Assembly (NCBI GenBank): GCA_031257715.1
Contig: JAIROE010000126.1
Span: 1 to 6,753 of the forward strand
DNA: 6,753 bases
Reading direction: 5' to 3'
From: Treponema sp.
GTDB taxonomy: Bacteria > Spirochaetota > Spirochaetia > Treponematales > Breznakiellaceae
Shown here in pieces: positions 1 through 6,531 of the stretch; position 1 is the first letter of the stretch, and every line of letters starts with the position of its first letter. The notes below the pieces were generated by a model. That model worked only from the letters and a program-made list of their open reading frames with translations, did not search any database and was not told the DNA's origin. The translations under genes were made by a program, and so were the position numbers.

Positions 1-81
1 CCCGCCTTGTTTACGGGAACAAAAAGGGGACGCCCGGCCCCTTCGGCCCCGTTTTCGGCGCGGTTATCCCGCAATCCGGGG

Positions 82-207
82 GCGGCGTTCGGGGCGGCGG
101 GGGCCGGGGCTTTGCGGCCGTGCCGTAAAGTTTCCCGGCCGGTAGCGGTGTTCGGGGCGATGGGGTCTGGAGTTTTGCGGCTGCGCCGCAAAACTCCCCA
201 GCCGGCG
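82..207. repeat. Two tandem copies of a 63-bp palindromic repeat
   Basis: Copy 1 spans 82-144 and copy 2 spans 145-207. The first bases of a third copy (GCGGCGTTC) appear at 208-216 and run into the hemerythrin stop codon. Each copy begins GCGGYGTTCGGGGCG, has a hairpin in the middle and ends near GCCGG. The hairpin centres, at about 120 and 183, are exactly 63 bases apart. The copies have diverged noticeably, so this is not a recent duplication. The layout resembles small intergenic palindromic repeat families found in many bacterial genomes, but I cannot assign it to a named family from the sequence alone. Confidence 0.8.
169..197 (-). terminator. Strong hairpin after the hemerythrin gene, possible transcript end
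   Basis: Positions 169-181 and 185-197 are perfect inverted arms of 13 bp (GGAGTTTTGCGGC and its complement) around a 3-base loop. The hairpin starts 17 bases past the hemerythrin stop codon, where a transcript-ending or 3'-stabilising structure would be expected. No run of T follows on the minus strand, so it is not a classical intrinsic terminator. It is also the core of copy 2 of the 63-bp repeat, so its position may reflect where the repeat inserted. The structure is certain; its role as an end of the operon is inferred. Confidence 0.35.
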
Positions 208-214
208 GCGGCGT

Positions 215-628
215 TCAGCCGCCGCCGGCCTTTGCTTTGACGTAGGCGGCCATGCGGAAGTCATCGCCCTTGATGTGGTTGAGGAGCCAGTCGCCGATGG
301 CGGTGGTGACGGTGTTTACCATCTCCTCGCTGGGCCCTTCGGCGACGAGGCGGCGGGTCAGTTCTCCCACGGTTATCTTGAATTCGTCGTGGTAGCGCTT
401 GTGGATGAGATAATCGGGGTAATCGTACTGGACCTGGAGCTTTTCCTCGTCGGCAAAGTGCATGATCGTGTAACCGGTGAGGAAATCGAGGGTTTTGAAT
501 ATCTCGTCTTTCCCTTTTCCCTGCCTGGAAGCTTCGATGATGCTGTTAAGGGCGGCAACAAGCTGTTTATGCTGGTTGTCTACCTTCTCATAACCGGTTT
601 CCAGGCTGCTGTCCCATTGATAGGCCAT
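215..628 (-). CDS. Bacteriohemerythrin, O2-binding di-iron protein
   Basis: This is a 137-residue single-domain hemerythrin of normal length for bacterial forms. All seven expected di-iron ligands are visible: His20 (in DNQHKQL), His57 and Glu61 (HFADEE), His76 and His80 (HKRYH), and His118 and Asp123 (HIKGDD). The N-terminal pattern around Trp5 and the GYEKVDNQH run are also typical. The family binds O2 reversibly at a di-iron centre inside a four-helix bundle, and in bacteria serves in O2 storage, delivery or sensing. The protein is cytosolic, with no signal peptide or fused signalling domain. I chose the ATG at 628 because AAGGAG lies 6 bases upstream. A GTG at 643 would add five residues but overlaps that ribosome binding site. 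The gene follows the NHL/VWA gene by 37 bases with no terminator or clear promoter between, so it is probably the last gene of the operon. Confidence 0.95.
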   Translation of the reverse strand: MAYQWDSSLETGYEKVDNQHKQLVAALNSIIEASRQGKGKDEIFKTLDFLTGYTIMHFADEEKLQVQYDYPDYLIHKRYHDEFKITVGELTRRLVAEGPSEEMVNTVTTAIGDWLLNHIKGDDFRMAAYVKAKAGGG

Positions 629-634
629 GGCATT

Positions 635-640
635 CTCCTT
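635..640 (-). promoter_or_regulatory. Ribosome binding site deciding the hemerythrin start
   Basis: AAGGAG on the minus strand sits 6 bases before the ATG at 628. This supports that ATG over the in-frame GTG at 643, which lies upstream of the site. Confidence 0.8.
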
Positions 641-665
641 CACTGTTATCCGAATGTATTGTTTT

Positions 666-2750
666 TCATTCCAGGGGCGGAAAATAGATGATTCCGTCCC
701 GTCCTGAGCGTTCCATAAGATACACTTCCGCCTCTACCGGAAGATACGCCCTGCCGAAATCGGCGGCAAGGGATGACTGGTAGCTTAAAATATAGGAGCC
801 GCTGGGAACCGACGCAAGGTTTCGCACCAGTTCTCCGGCTCCTTCCGGCCGGTAGAGGGAAAGGGTTTTTCCGCCTGTTTCCCGGCAGAGGTAGCGGATT
901 TCCTCCTGGGGGGCCTTTTCGCCTATGACGACGGCGTTGAAGACGATGCCGTTATTGGCCATGTAGGCGGCGAGGGCGGAAAGGCCGTAGTTTTCAAAGG
1001 CGCGTTCCCCCGGTGTTCCTGTTGTTATAAAAATAACGGCCCGCTTCTTCGCTCCCGCCAGGAGGTCGGTGGCGGCAAGGCGGAGGGCAAGGTCAAAGCG
1101 CCAGCGGGGGCTGTAAATCCCGGCGCTTCCCCTGGCGGCGGCCTCGAGGGTGCGGGGGTTAAGCGGGTCGATCCTTTCGCGCTGGGGCTGGTCTCCGGCG
1201 GACACGAAGGAGCGTATCTTTTGGCCGGGGGCCAGCGCCGCGGCAATGTCACGGGCGGCGGCGGCAAGATCGTCCCGCAGCGCGGCGGCGGCGGGGGAGC
1301 GTTCGGCGAGGATGGCTATGTCCGATGCCGTCAGGCGGTAGCCGCTTTCGGCGAGGGTTTGTCCTGCCGCTTCCCGGCCCCCTTCGGTGATGAGGAAATT
1401 AAGCGCCTGCAGGCCCACAAGGGGGCGGCGCAGTCTGTCTTCAACCCGCAGTTCCACCGTTACGCGGGGAAACTGTTCGGCGGAGACCCGCTCTATCTGC
1501 ACAAAAAGGCCGGAGGCCATGTCGTCCAGCCGGGTGAGGATCGAGACCTCCCCCGCGTCGAAATTCACCGCCAGTATGTTGCCGTTGCGGTCCATGTCGG
1601 CGCCGGTGATGCGGGCGCGGGAATTCCCCGCGGCCCCCAGTTCCCGTATGACGGCCGTATCGGTGTCGACAAGGAGGACGCGGTTGGTATCGGCGGCGAG
1701 GAGTTTCCCGTCCGAAAGGAAACGGAGGCTTTCGGGGCCCGAAAGCCCGGCGGTAAGATCCTCCTGGTAGCTTCCGTTACGGTCGAAGACGGCGATGCGC
1801 TTCTGCGCCCCGTCGGCGACGTACACGCGGCCGCCGCGGACGGCGATGCCGGTGGGTGAAAGGAAGCCCTGAAAAATCCCGTCCCGCCTCCCGAAGGAAA
1901 GGATGAAGGCGCCGGACGGATCGAACTTCGATATTCTCCGGTTGCCGTAATCAACCACGTAGAGGTAGCCCTCTTCGTCCACGGCAAGGTTCTGCGGGCC
2001 GATGAATTGGCCCGCGCCCCGGCCCCGCGCCCCTATGTAGGACTGCCATTCCCCCCGGAGGTTAAGGACGCTGATCCTGCCGCCCCGGTATTCGGAAAGG
2101 TACATGAGATCCCCCGGGCCTTTGACAAGATCATAGGGGCGGTCAAAACCGTTAACCGGCCCGCGCGAGCGGTCGTGTATTACGCCGTTGACATCCACCC
2201 GTACCAGCTCGTTGCTTCCGTAGGCGACTATCCACGCCGAGCCGTCGTCCAGGGGAAGGACCGCCGTGGGCTGCCGGAAAAGGACCGTGCCGTCCGATAC
2301 GCCCGGATACCGGCCCGATTCCACATAGCGGATCTCGTCATCCTCGACAGGAAGAAAGGAACGGCGGTTTGAGACGGTTTCTATCATGCTTCCCAAAAGC
2401 ACGCCCGGCCCCGAATTCCAGCCGTAGGCCCGGCCCGCTTCCCGCCATTGCATGAGGGCCGTCTCTTCCATGCCCGAGCGGTAGTAGGAGCGTCCCAGCC
2501 ATTCGAGGATCATGGGCTCGCCGGGCCTGTAGGAAAGGGCCCGCTCAAAGGAAAGGATAGCCTCGTTAAAGGCGCAGCGGTTGTACGCCTGAATGCCCAG
2601 ACGGAATTCCTCGCGGGCCTCAAGGGTGTTTATGCCGATGCCGGGTATGGGGGTCCTATCCTCCGCTCCGCCCTGCTGCGCGTAAAGAAAGCGGCAGAAG
2701 GCGGCCGCAAGCGCGATGAAGAGGATCTTTTTTTTCATCGTGCCCATCAT
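666..2750 (-). CDS. Exported TPR, NHL-propeller and VWA-like protein
   Basis: This 694-residue protein begins with a signal peptide: KKK at 6-8, a hydrophobic stretch at about 9-23, and a probable cut after LYA (24). No lipobox Cys is suitably placed. A TPR-like pair of helices spans about 42-110. Six NHL-type repeats follow, at about 158-189, 202-240, 249-287, 296-332, 336-365 and 379-407, enough for a closed six-bladed beta-propeller. Residues about 428-460 (VELRVEDRLRRPLVGL...NFLITEGG) match the segment preceding VWA domains in VWFA-related proteins. Residues about 473-660 look like a VWA fold whose metal site is degenerate (DIAILAERSP and FITTGTP). The start is uncertain: ATG at 2750 overlaps the upstream stop as ATGA, but ATG at 2747 has better spacing from GGAGG, and 2738 is also possible. 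The role is probably a periplasmic or surface scaffold. No enzymatic motif is seen. Confidence 0.88.
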   Translation of the reverse strand: MMGTMKKKILFIALAAAFCRFLYAQQGGAEDRTPIPGIGINTLEAREEFRLGIQAYNRCAFNEAILSFERALSYRPGEPMILEWLGRSYYRSGMEETALMQWREAGRAYGWNSGPGVLLGSMIETVSNRRSFLPVEDDEIRYVESGRYPGVSDGTVLFRQPTAVLPLDDGSAWIVAYGSNELVRVDVNGVIHDRSRGPVNGFDRPYDLVKGPGDLMYLSEYRGGRISVLNLRGEWQSYIGARGRGAGQFIGPQNLAVDEEGYLYVVDYGNRRISKFDPSGAFILSFGRRDGIFQGFLSPTGIAVRGGRVYVADGAQKRIAVFDRNGSYQEDLTAGLSGPESLRFLSDGKLLAADTNRVLLVDTDTAVIRELGAAGNSRARITGADMDRNGNILAVNFDAGEVSILTRLDDMASGLFVQIERVSAEQFPRVTVELRVEDRLRRPLVGLQALNFLITEGGREAAGQTLAESGYRLTASDIAILAERSPAAAALRDDLAAAARDIAAALAPGQKIRSFVSAGDQPQRERIDPLNPRTLEAAARGSAGIYSPRWRFDLALRLAATDLLAGAKKRAVIFITTGTPGERAFENYGLSALAAYMANNGIVFNAVVIGEKAPQEEIRYLCRETGGKTLSLYRPEGAGELVRNLASVPSGSYILSYQSSLAADFGRAYLPVEAEVYLMERSGRDGIIYFPPLE

Positions 2751-3424
2751 TCCTCCCCGGTAACAGTCCTGAAATGCTCCCGTATCGTCTTTTCCTGGGG
2801 GGCAAGATCCACGGCATGCCTGAGCCAGGTGCGGGCTTCAAGGAGTTCCCCGTTTTTGAAGTAGGCCCAGCCCAGGGAATCAAGGTAAGCGGGATTCTGG
2901 GGCTTGCTGTCCACCGCCCGCCGGCAGAGGCGCAGCCCGCGGATAAGATCCGTATCGGTATCGACGAGTATGTACCCCAGGCCGTTCATTGCCGTGGTAT
3001 TGGTCTCGTCCAGATCTAGGGCCTTTTCGTACAGCTCCACGGCATTCCGGTAATTTTTCTGCGACCACGCCGCGTACGCCAGCGTCGTGTACAGCTGAAC
3101 GGACTCAAAGCCCGAACTCCGCAGGCGTTTCAGCTCGAATTCCGCCAGCTTTGAGCGTTTGGTTATCACGTAAATATAGGCCAGCGTCATCCGGCACTGG
3201 TAAACCCGGAGGACATCCCGGCCGGCGGTCACTACCTGTTCAAGGTAAAGCAGGGCGTCGTCGTAGCGGGCAAGTTTGGTATAGCAGAGCCCCAGATAAT
3301 AGGCCAGTTCCGCATTTTCCTCCGTGGTAAACTTTCCGGCGTTGACCTGCAGCAGTTCCCGCAGGGCAAGATTCCAGCGTTTCAACCGGAAAAGCCGCTT
3401 GCCCTCTTCCAGGTTACCCGCCAT
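2747..3424 (-). CDS. TPR-repeat protein
   Basis: This 225-residue protein is made almost wholly of paired helices. The clearest tetratricopeptide repeats are at about 36-69 (AELAYYLGLCYTKLARYDDA), 109-142 (TLAYAAWSQKNYRNAVELYEKAL) and 177-211 (AYLDSLGWAYFKNGELLEA). Weaker units lie at 3-30, 75-105 and 144-175. TPR arrays bind other proteins, so this is probably an adaptor and not an enzyme. No signal peptide or membrane segment is visible, so it should be cytosolic. The ATG at 3424 shares one base with the surE stop (TGATG) and has GGGAGG six bases upstream. Its own stop overlaps the next gene's first ATG as ATGA. Both overlaps point to translational coupling, and the next gene also carries a TPR unit, so the two proteins may work together. 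The binding partner cannot be read from the sequence. Confidence 0.9.
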   Translation of the reverse strand: MAGNLEEGKRLFRLKRWNLALRELLQVNAGKFTTEENAELAYYLGLCYTKLARYDDALLYLEQVVTAGRDVLRVYQCRMTLAYIYVITKRSKLAEFELKRLRSSGFESVQLYTTLAYAAWSQKNYRNAVELYEKALDLDETNTTAMNGLGYILVDTDTDLIRGLRLCRRAVDSKPQNPAYLDSLGWAYFKNGELLEARTWLRHAVDLAPQEKTIREHFRTVTGEE

Positions 3425-4206
3425 CAGGTTCCTCCCACGGCGGCCGCATCGGACCTGTTCTTCCCGCCCGAACTGAGGCTCCCGTCGCCGGCGGCGGCAA
3501 CAGGATGGATAAAGATCGCGCTTACCGAGGTCAGGCCGCGGGAAACGGCGTCCCAGTCGGAACCGCTTTCGCCGGGAGTATCCGTTTCGCCGCTCCGGAA
3601 AAAACAGTAAAGCCTGCCGTCGGGAGCCTCGTAGGGCAAAAGGGCGTCGTGGTAGATACGCCGGGACGGGAAAGTACGCTCCATGCCCGGAGGATTTTCC
3701 GCCCGGTTGGGGATATTGACGTTAACAAAGGTATCCGCCTGCCAGAATTCCCTGAATTCCCCCAAGTGCCTTACCGAATATGAAACCGCCATGCCCCAAT
3801 AATAAGGCTCTCCTTCGACAAGCGAAAGCGCCACCGAGGGCAGATTCCAAAAACCGGCCTGCCGCGCCGCCGCCGCCGTTCCCGAATAGACAATATCGGT
3901 GCCGATGTTGGCCCCCCGGTTGATCCCCGCGACAACCATGTCGGGAAAGCCGTCAAGGCCGGGAAGCCCCCCCAAAAGGGCGGTGACCACGCAGTCCACC
4001 GGCAGCCCCGGACAGGACCATGTGTCCGTATCGTGCTTTTTAAGGCGTATGGGGCCTGAAAGAAAGGAGATGGAATGGGAAACCCCCGAACGGTTCCTGT
4101 CCGGGGCAAGGACAAAAACCCGGTGGCCCTCCCTCCTCAGCGAAACGGCGAGGAGATCCAGCCCCGGCGAGGCGATGCCGTCGTCATTGGTCAGCAAAAT
4201 GGTCAT
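3424..4206 (-). CDS. surE: 5'/3'-nucleotidase SurE
   Basis: This 260-residue protein is SurE, a metal-dependent phosphatase that removes phosphate from nucleoside 5'- and 3'-monophosphates and is linked to stationary-phase survival in Escherichia coli. The N-terminal LLTNDDG supplies metal ligands Asp8 and Asp9. APDRNRSGVSHS supplies Ser40, and VVAGINRGANIGTDIVYSGT supplies Asn96 and the glycine-rich active-site loop. The C-terminal part has the usual SDWDAVSRGLTSVSAI stretch before the final strand. The last 25 or so residues, rich in Ala, Gly and Ser, form a low-complexity tail that is probably dispensable. The ATG at 4206 has AAAGGA five bases upstream. The gene begins 16 bases after the galK stop and ends in a 1-base overlap with the TPR gene, so it is in the middle of the operon. 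It should act in the cytosol as a dimer or tetramer, like other SurE proteins. Confidence 0.96.
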   Translation of the reverse strand: MTILLTNDDGIASPGLDLLAVSLRREGHRVFVLAPDRNRSGVSHSISFLSGPIRLKKHDTDTWSCPGLPVDCVVTALLGGLPGLDGFPDMVVAGINRGANIGTDIVYSGTAAAARQAGFWNLPSVALSLVEGEPYYWGMAVSYSVRHLGEFREFWQADTFVNVNIPNRAENPPGMERTFPSRRIYHDALLPYEAPDGRLYCFFRSGETDTPGESGSDWDAVSRGLTSVSAIFIHPVAAAGDGSLSSGGKNRSDAAAVGGT

Positions 4207-4222
4207 GGCAATCCTTTCAGCT

Positions 4223-5422
4223 TCAGCCGCGAACGACGCGCGTTCCGGTGGCGGGGCGCACCTCGTAAGTCACCGGGTGAAAGCCGAAGATCCGTTCATA
4301 ATCTTCCAGTCTTTTTTTGTATTCCGCCACGGCGCTTTCCCGAAGTATGGTATAGGTACAGCCGCCGAAACCCCGCCCCGTCATGCGCGAGCCCAGGACC
4401 CCCTCTATCTCCTGCGCCCTTTTGACAAGCCAGTCTATTTCAGGGCAGGATACCTCGTAGAGATCCCGCAGGCTTTCGTGGGAATGGGCGATAATGCGGG
4501 AAAACGCGGGAAGATCCGGCTCCCGCAGCGCCGCTTCGGCATCGGCAACCCGCTGTATTTCCTCCACCACATGCATGCTCCGCCGCCTGATTTCTTCAGG
4601 CAGATTACCCATGGAATCGACCAGATCCCCCGCGGCAAAATCCCGGAAACAGGCGCCCTCCCTGCCCCGCGAAAGGAGCTCAAGCCCCTTTTTTATGTCG
4701 CCGTGGCGCTGTTTCAGCTCCTCATCCACCCCCATGCGGGGCACGCGGGAATCCATGACAAGAATACGGTACTTTGAAAGGGGCGATTTGACCTTCCTTA
4801 CCCCGGAGTTTGCCTCGTCAACAACAAGAAACTGATCCCTCTTTGCCGAAAACGCGACAAGGTAATCAACAGGGGAAGTTTTCCCGAAAAAAAGCTCGCG
4901 GGAGGCGGTAAGCGCCCTGACAAGATCGCCGTCGTGGATATTCGCCTGAAAGAATTTCCGCAGCGCCGCCGCCGCCGCCGCTTCTATGGCGGACGAAGAA
5001 GCCAGCCCCACCTGCTGGGGTATCGTACCGGCCAGTGTAAAGTTAAGACCCTTTACCGGATACCCCAATTCGGCAAAAACATGAATGGCAACCTTGATAA
5101 AATTTGCCCAGCGGTCTTCCCGCTTGTATTTAAGGTTGACAAGGGTGGTCCGTTTCCGCTCTTCCAGATCCGCCGCGTAAAAACGTATGGAATTATCCTT
5201 CCTGAAGCTCACCGCCACCCGGACCATCCGGTCTATGGCGTAGGAAAGGTACAGCCCCGCCCCAGGTTCGCCGTGTTCGCCCAGAAAATGGATCCTGCCG
5301 GGAGCCTCCGCGATAACAACGGAACCGGCATCCCCCTGCCCGCGCCCCCCTTCGGCAGACCCCCCCAATCGGTCGTCAAGTATTCCATACTCCTTTCGGT
5401 GAACAGGACCGATATCCAGCAT
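4223..5422 (-). CDS. galK: Galactokinase-family GHMP sugar kinase
   Basis: This 399-residue kinase has all three GHMP motifs. Motif 1 is APGRIHFLGEH (40-50), motif 2 the ATP-binding loop IPQQVGLASSSA (134-145), and motif 3 SRMTGRGFGGC (345-355). The stretch HSHESLRDLYEVSCPEIDWLV (313-333) is characteristic of galactokinases rather than mevalonate or homoserine kinases. Arg43 and Asp186 (in SPVDYLVAF) fit the catalytic Arg and Asp. Galactokinases phosphorylate alpha-D-galactose at C1 with ATP, feeding the Leloir pathway. One oddity is that the usual EHTDYN sugar-binding signature reads EHGEPG here, so the expected Asp is Glu52 and the Tyr and Asn are gone. The substrate may therefore be another hexose. 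No galT, galE or transporter is nearby. The ATG at 5422 fits a promoter about 30 bases upstream, with a GAGG at slightly long spacing. A run of seven G lies at codons 19-21. Confidence 0.88.
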   Translation of the reverse strand: MLDIGPVHRKEYGILDDRLGGSAEGGRGQGDAGSVVIAEAPGRIHFLGEHGEPGAGLYLSYAIDRMVRVAVSFRKDNSIRFYAADLEERKRTTLVNLKYKREDRWANFIKVAIHVFAELGYPVKGLNFTLAGTIPQQVGLASSSAIEAAAAAALRKFFQANIHDGDLVRALTASRELFFGKTSPVDYLVAFSAKRDQFLVVDEANSGVRKVKSPLSKYRILVMDSRVPRMGVDEELKQRHGDIKKGLELLSRGREGACFRDFAAGDLVDSMGNLPEEIRRRSMHVVEEIQRVADAEAALREPDLPAFSRIIAHSHESLRDLYEVSCPEIDWLVKRAQEIEGVLGSRMTGRGFGGCTYTILRESAVAEYKKRLEDYERIFGFHPVTYEVRPATGTRVVRG

Positions 5423-5539
5423 CTATATATGACCTCGCATGATTGTAATGGCTCCATTGTACCCGAAAACGCCGCAATGTTCAATAAAAATGAGTATGAT
5501 AAATTTGACAAAAATACGATTTTCTCCGGTTATTCCCCT
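5423..5539 (-). other. AT-rich intergenic region between membrane protein gene and galK
   Basis: This 117-bp gap is about 36% GC by hand count, far below its surroundings. It carries the promoter of the galK operon. No GC-rich terminator hairpin follows the membrane protein gene. Only a weak 5-bp AT stem (AAAAT, CGT, ATTTT on the minus strand) is present, so some read-through from upstream is possible. Confidence 0.6.
5456..5484 (-). promoter_or_regulatory. Sigma-70-like promoter for the galK-surE operon
   Basis: On the minus strand TTGAAC (5484-5479) is followed after exactly 17 bases by TACAAT (5461-5456). These match the -35 consensus at 4 of 6 bases and the -10 consensus at 5 of 6. Transcription would start near 5449 and give a leader of about 27 bases before the galK ATG. 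A second candidate lies just upstream: TTGTCA (5511-5506), 17 bases, then TTTATT (5488-5483), with a good -35 but a weak -10. No operator palindrome is evident. Confidence 0.6.
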
Positions 5540-6145
5540 TCAGCCCCGCAGAATATTCCTTGCGGCCGGCACGACGGCCGCCGCAAAGACAACCGGGAAC
5601 AGCGCGGCCCCCAAAAGATCCCGCTGGGAAAAAAAAGCCCAGTAAACCGTCGCCGCGAGGAAGGGAAGGGCAAGAATAGCCAGAGCGGAGAAGACAAGCG
5701 CGGCAACGCGGCCGTTAAAGAGAAACCCCGCGAAAAAAGGAATGCCGCAGGCCAGAGAAGTCCACAGCAAAGGAACCAGCACCAGAAGGATGGGATTGCC
5801 CCCCGTACTCCATCCGACCGCCCGCAGAGCCCCGGCCGGTATCAACCACAACAGCGCGAACCTGGCCCCCCCGCCCCCCGGACGGAAAACCCCCGCCGCG
5901 GCAAACACAAAGTACACCACAAGCGGCAAAAGGACCGGAACGCATACAAAATCGACAAACCCGCTCAGCCAGCGGAGGAAACCGAAACCGCCGGGCGTGA
6001 TAAAAGACCCCAGAAAAAACCGCGAGATGGCCGCGACGCTCCCCAGAAGCAGCGCCCACACCCCCCCCGAACTCTCATCCTCGGGAGAAGTGGAACGGTA
6101 GAAGAGATACAAGAGCGGCGTCCAGAGAAAACAGAAAAAACTCAT
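5540..6145 (-). CDS. Integral membrane protein of unknown function
   Basis: I do not recognise this 201-residue protein. It is strongly hydrophobic, with about five to seven likely membrane segments: 3-16 (short), 30-50, 61-87, 96-112, 117-141, 147-171 and 175-195. The loops are short. One near residue 20 (SPEDESSGG) is acidic and another (FRPGGGGAR, 87-95) is rich in Gly. Arg and Lys are scarce, and no conserved transporter, protease or enzyme signature stands out. A role in the inner membrane is all the sequence supports. The ATG at 6145 has AGGA seven bases upstream. The hydrophobic pattern, sensible start and single uninterrupted frame argue that the gene is real even though long plus-strand frames overlap it. 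It is separated from galK by a promoter-bearing gap, so it need not share that operon's function. Confidence 0.8.
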   Translation of the reverse strand: MSFFCFLWTPLLYLFYRSTSPEDESSGGVWALLLGSVAAISRFFLGSFITPGGFGFLRWLSGFVDFVCVPVLLPLVVYFVFAAAGVFRPGGGGARFALLWLIPAGALRAVGWSTGGNPILLVLVPLLWTSLACGIPFFAGFLFNGRVAALVFSALAILALPFLAATVYWAFFSQRDLLGAALFPVVFAAAVVPAARNILRG

Positions 6146-6531
6146 GGGAATATCCTACTATCCCGCACGCGCCCCCGCAAGGGCCAGGCGCCCGCGCAGT
6201 TTACCGGGGGAATTTCGCCGCCGCAAGGCCCCCCTTGCAGGCGGACGCCGCCCGGAGGCCGCACAATCCCCGGCCCCAGGCCTGCGCGCCCTCCCCGCGG
6301 GGGCCAAACGGCGCACGCTCCCCCGTCCGGCCCGCCCATTGGGCTGCCCGTATCGATCATTTCAATCCGGAAAGACCGCCATAACCATCGCAGGCGCCCG
6401 GCCCGCCCGCCGCGCCCCCGCAAAGGAGGAAAAACGCCCCGAATAACCGCACGGAAGGCCCCCTCCATCCCGGCCGCCCCCCATGGAATGAGCCTCATCG
6501 CCGTCAAAGCGGAAACAGCGGGGCCGGGGCC
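6146..6531. other. GC-rich region without a convincing gene
   Basis: A minus-strand reading frame ends here at 6142, overlapping the membrane-protein ATG as ATGA. It could start at a TTG at 6507 or an ATG at 6498. Its roughly 120-residue product is dominated by Gly, Arg and Pro, has no recognisable domain, and neither start has a ribosome binding site, so I judge it a by-product of high GC content. The ATGA overlap is the only argument for it. A plus-strand frame over the same bases is equally uninformative. The leader of the membrane-protein gene and its promoter should lie here, but I see no clear -35/-10 pair. Confidence 0.45.

Larger units (their letters stand above)
1..214. other. Non-coding GC-rich region downstream of the hemerythrin gene
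   Basis: This stretch lies beyond the last gene of the minus-strand operon. From 82 to 207 it is filled by two copies of a 63-bp repeat. Bases 1-81 hold no recognisable gene. They may contain a third, badly decayed repeat copy, because a run like that in the hairpin core (GTTTTCGG) occurs at 51-58, but no matching hairpin arm follows. A plus-strand reading frame of 77 codons crosses the region. It is made of the same repeat read as 21-residue units rich in Ala, Gly, Arg and Pro, has no ribosome binding site that I can see, and runs into the hemerythrin gene, so I do not call it a gene. Confidence 0.6.

Noticed and set aside
7..240. A 77-codon plus-strand frame with 21-residue internal repeats
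   Set aside because: The protein repeat is just the 63-bp DNA repeat, whose length happens to be a multiple of three. There is no ribosome binding site, and the frame overlaps the hemerythrin gene.
275..691. A 138-codon plus-strand frame opposite the hemerythrin gene
   Set aside because: All seven di-iron ligands are encoded on the minus strand, so this is antisense shadow.
1221..1859. A 212-codon plus-strand frame opposite the NHL/VWA gene
   Set aside because: The minus-strand frame contains recognisable NHL repeats across the same bases. The plus-strand product is a low-information shadow.
2731..2738. Run of eight A at the signal peptide of the NHL/VWA protein as a slippage switch
   Set aside because: ATG followed by several Lys AAA codons is common at the start of signal peptides, and nothing else suggests phase variation.
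5505..5510. Perfect TTGACA on the plus strand as a divergent promoter
   Set aside because: No acceptable -10 follows at 16-18 bases, and there is no plus-strand gene downstream.
6142..6507. A minus-strand frame of about 120 codons overlapping the membrane-protein start as ATGA
   Set aside because: It has a TTG or poorly placed ATG start, no ribosome binding site, a Gly/Arg/Pro-rich product and no domain. The ATGA overlap alone is weak evidence.
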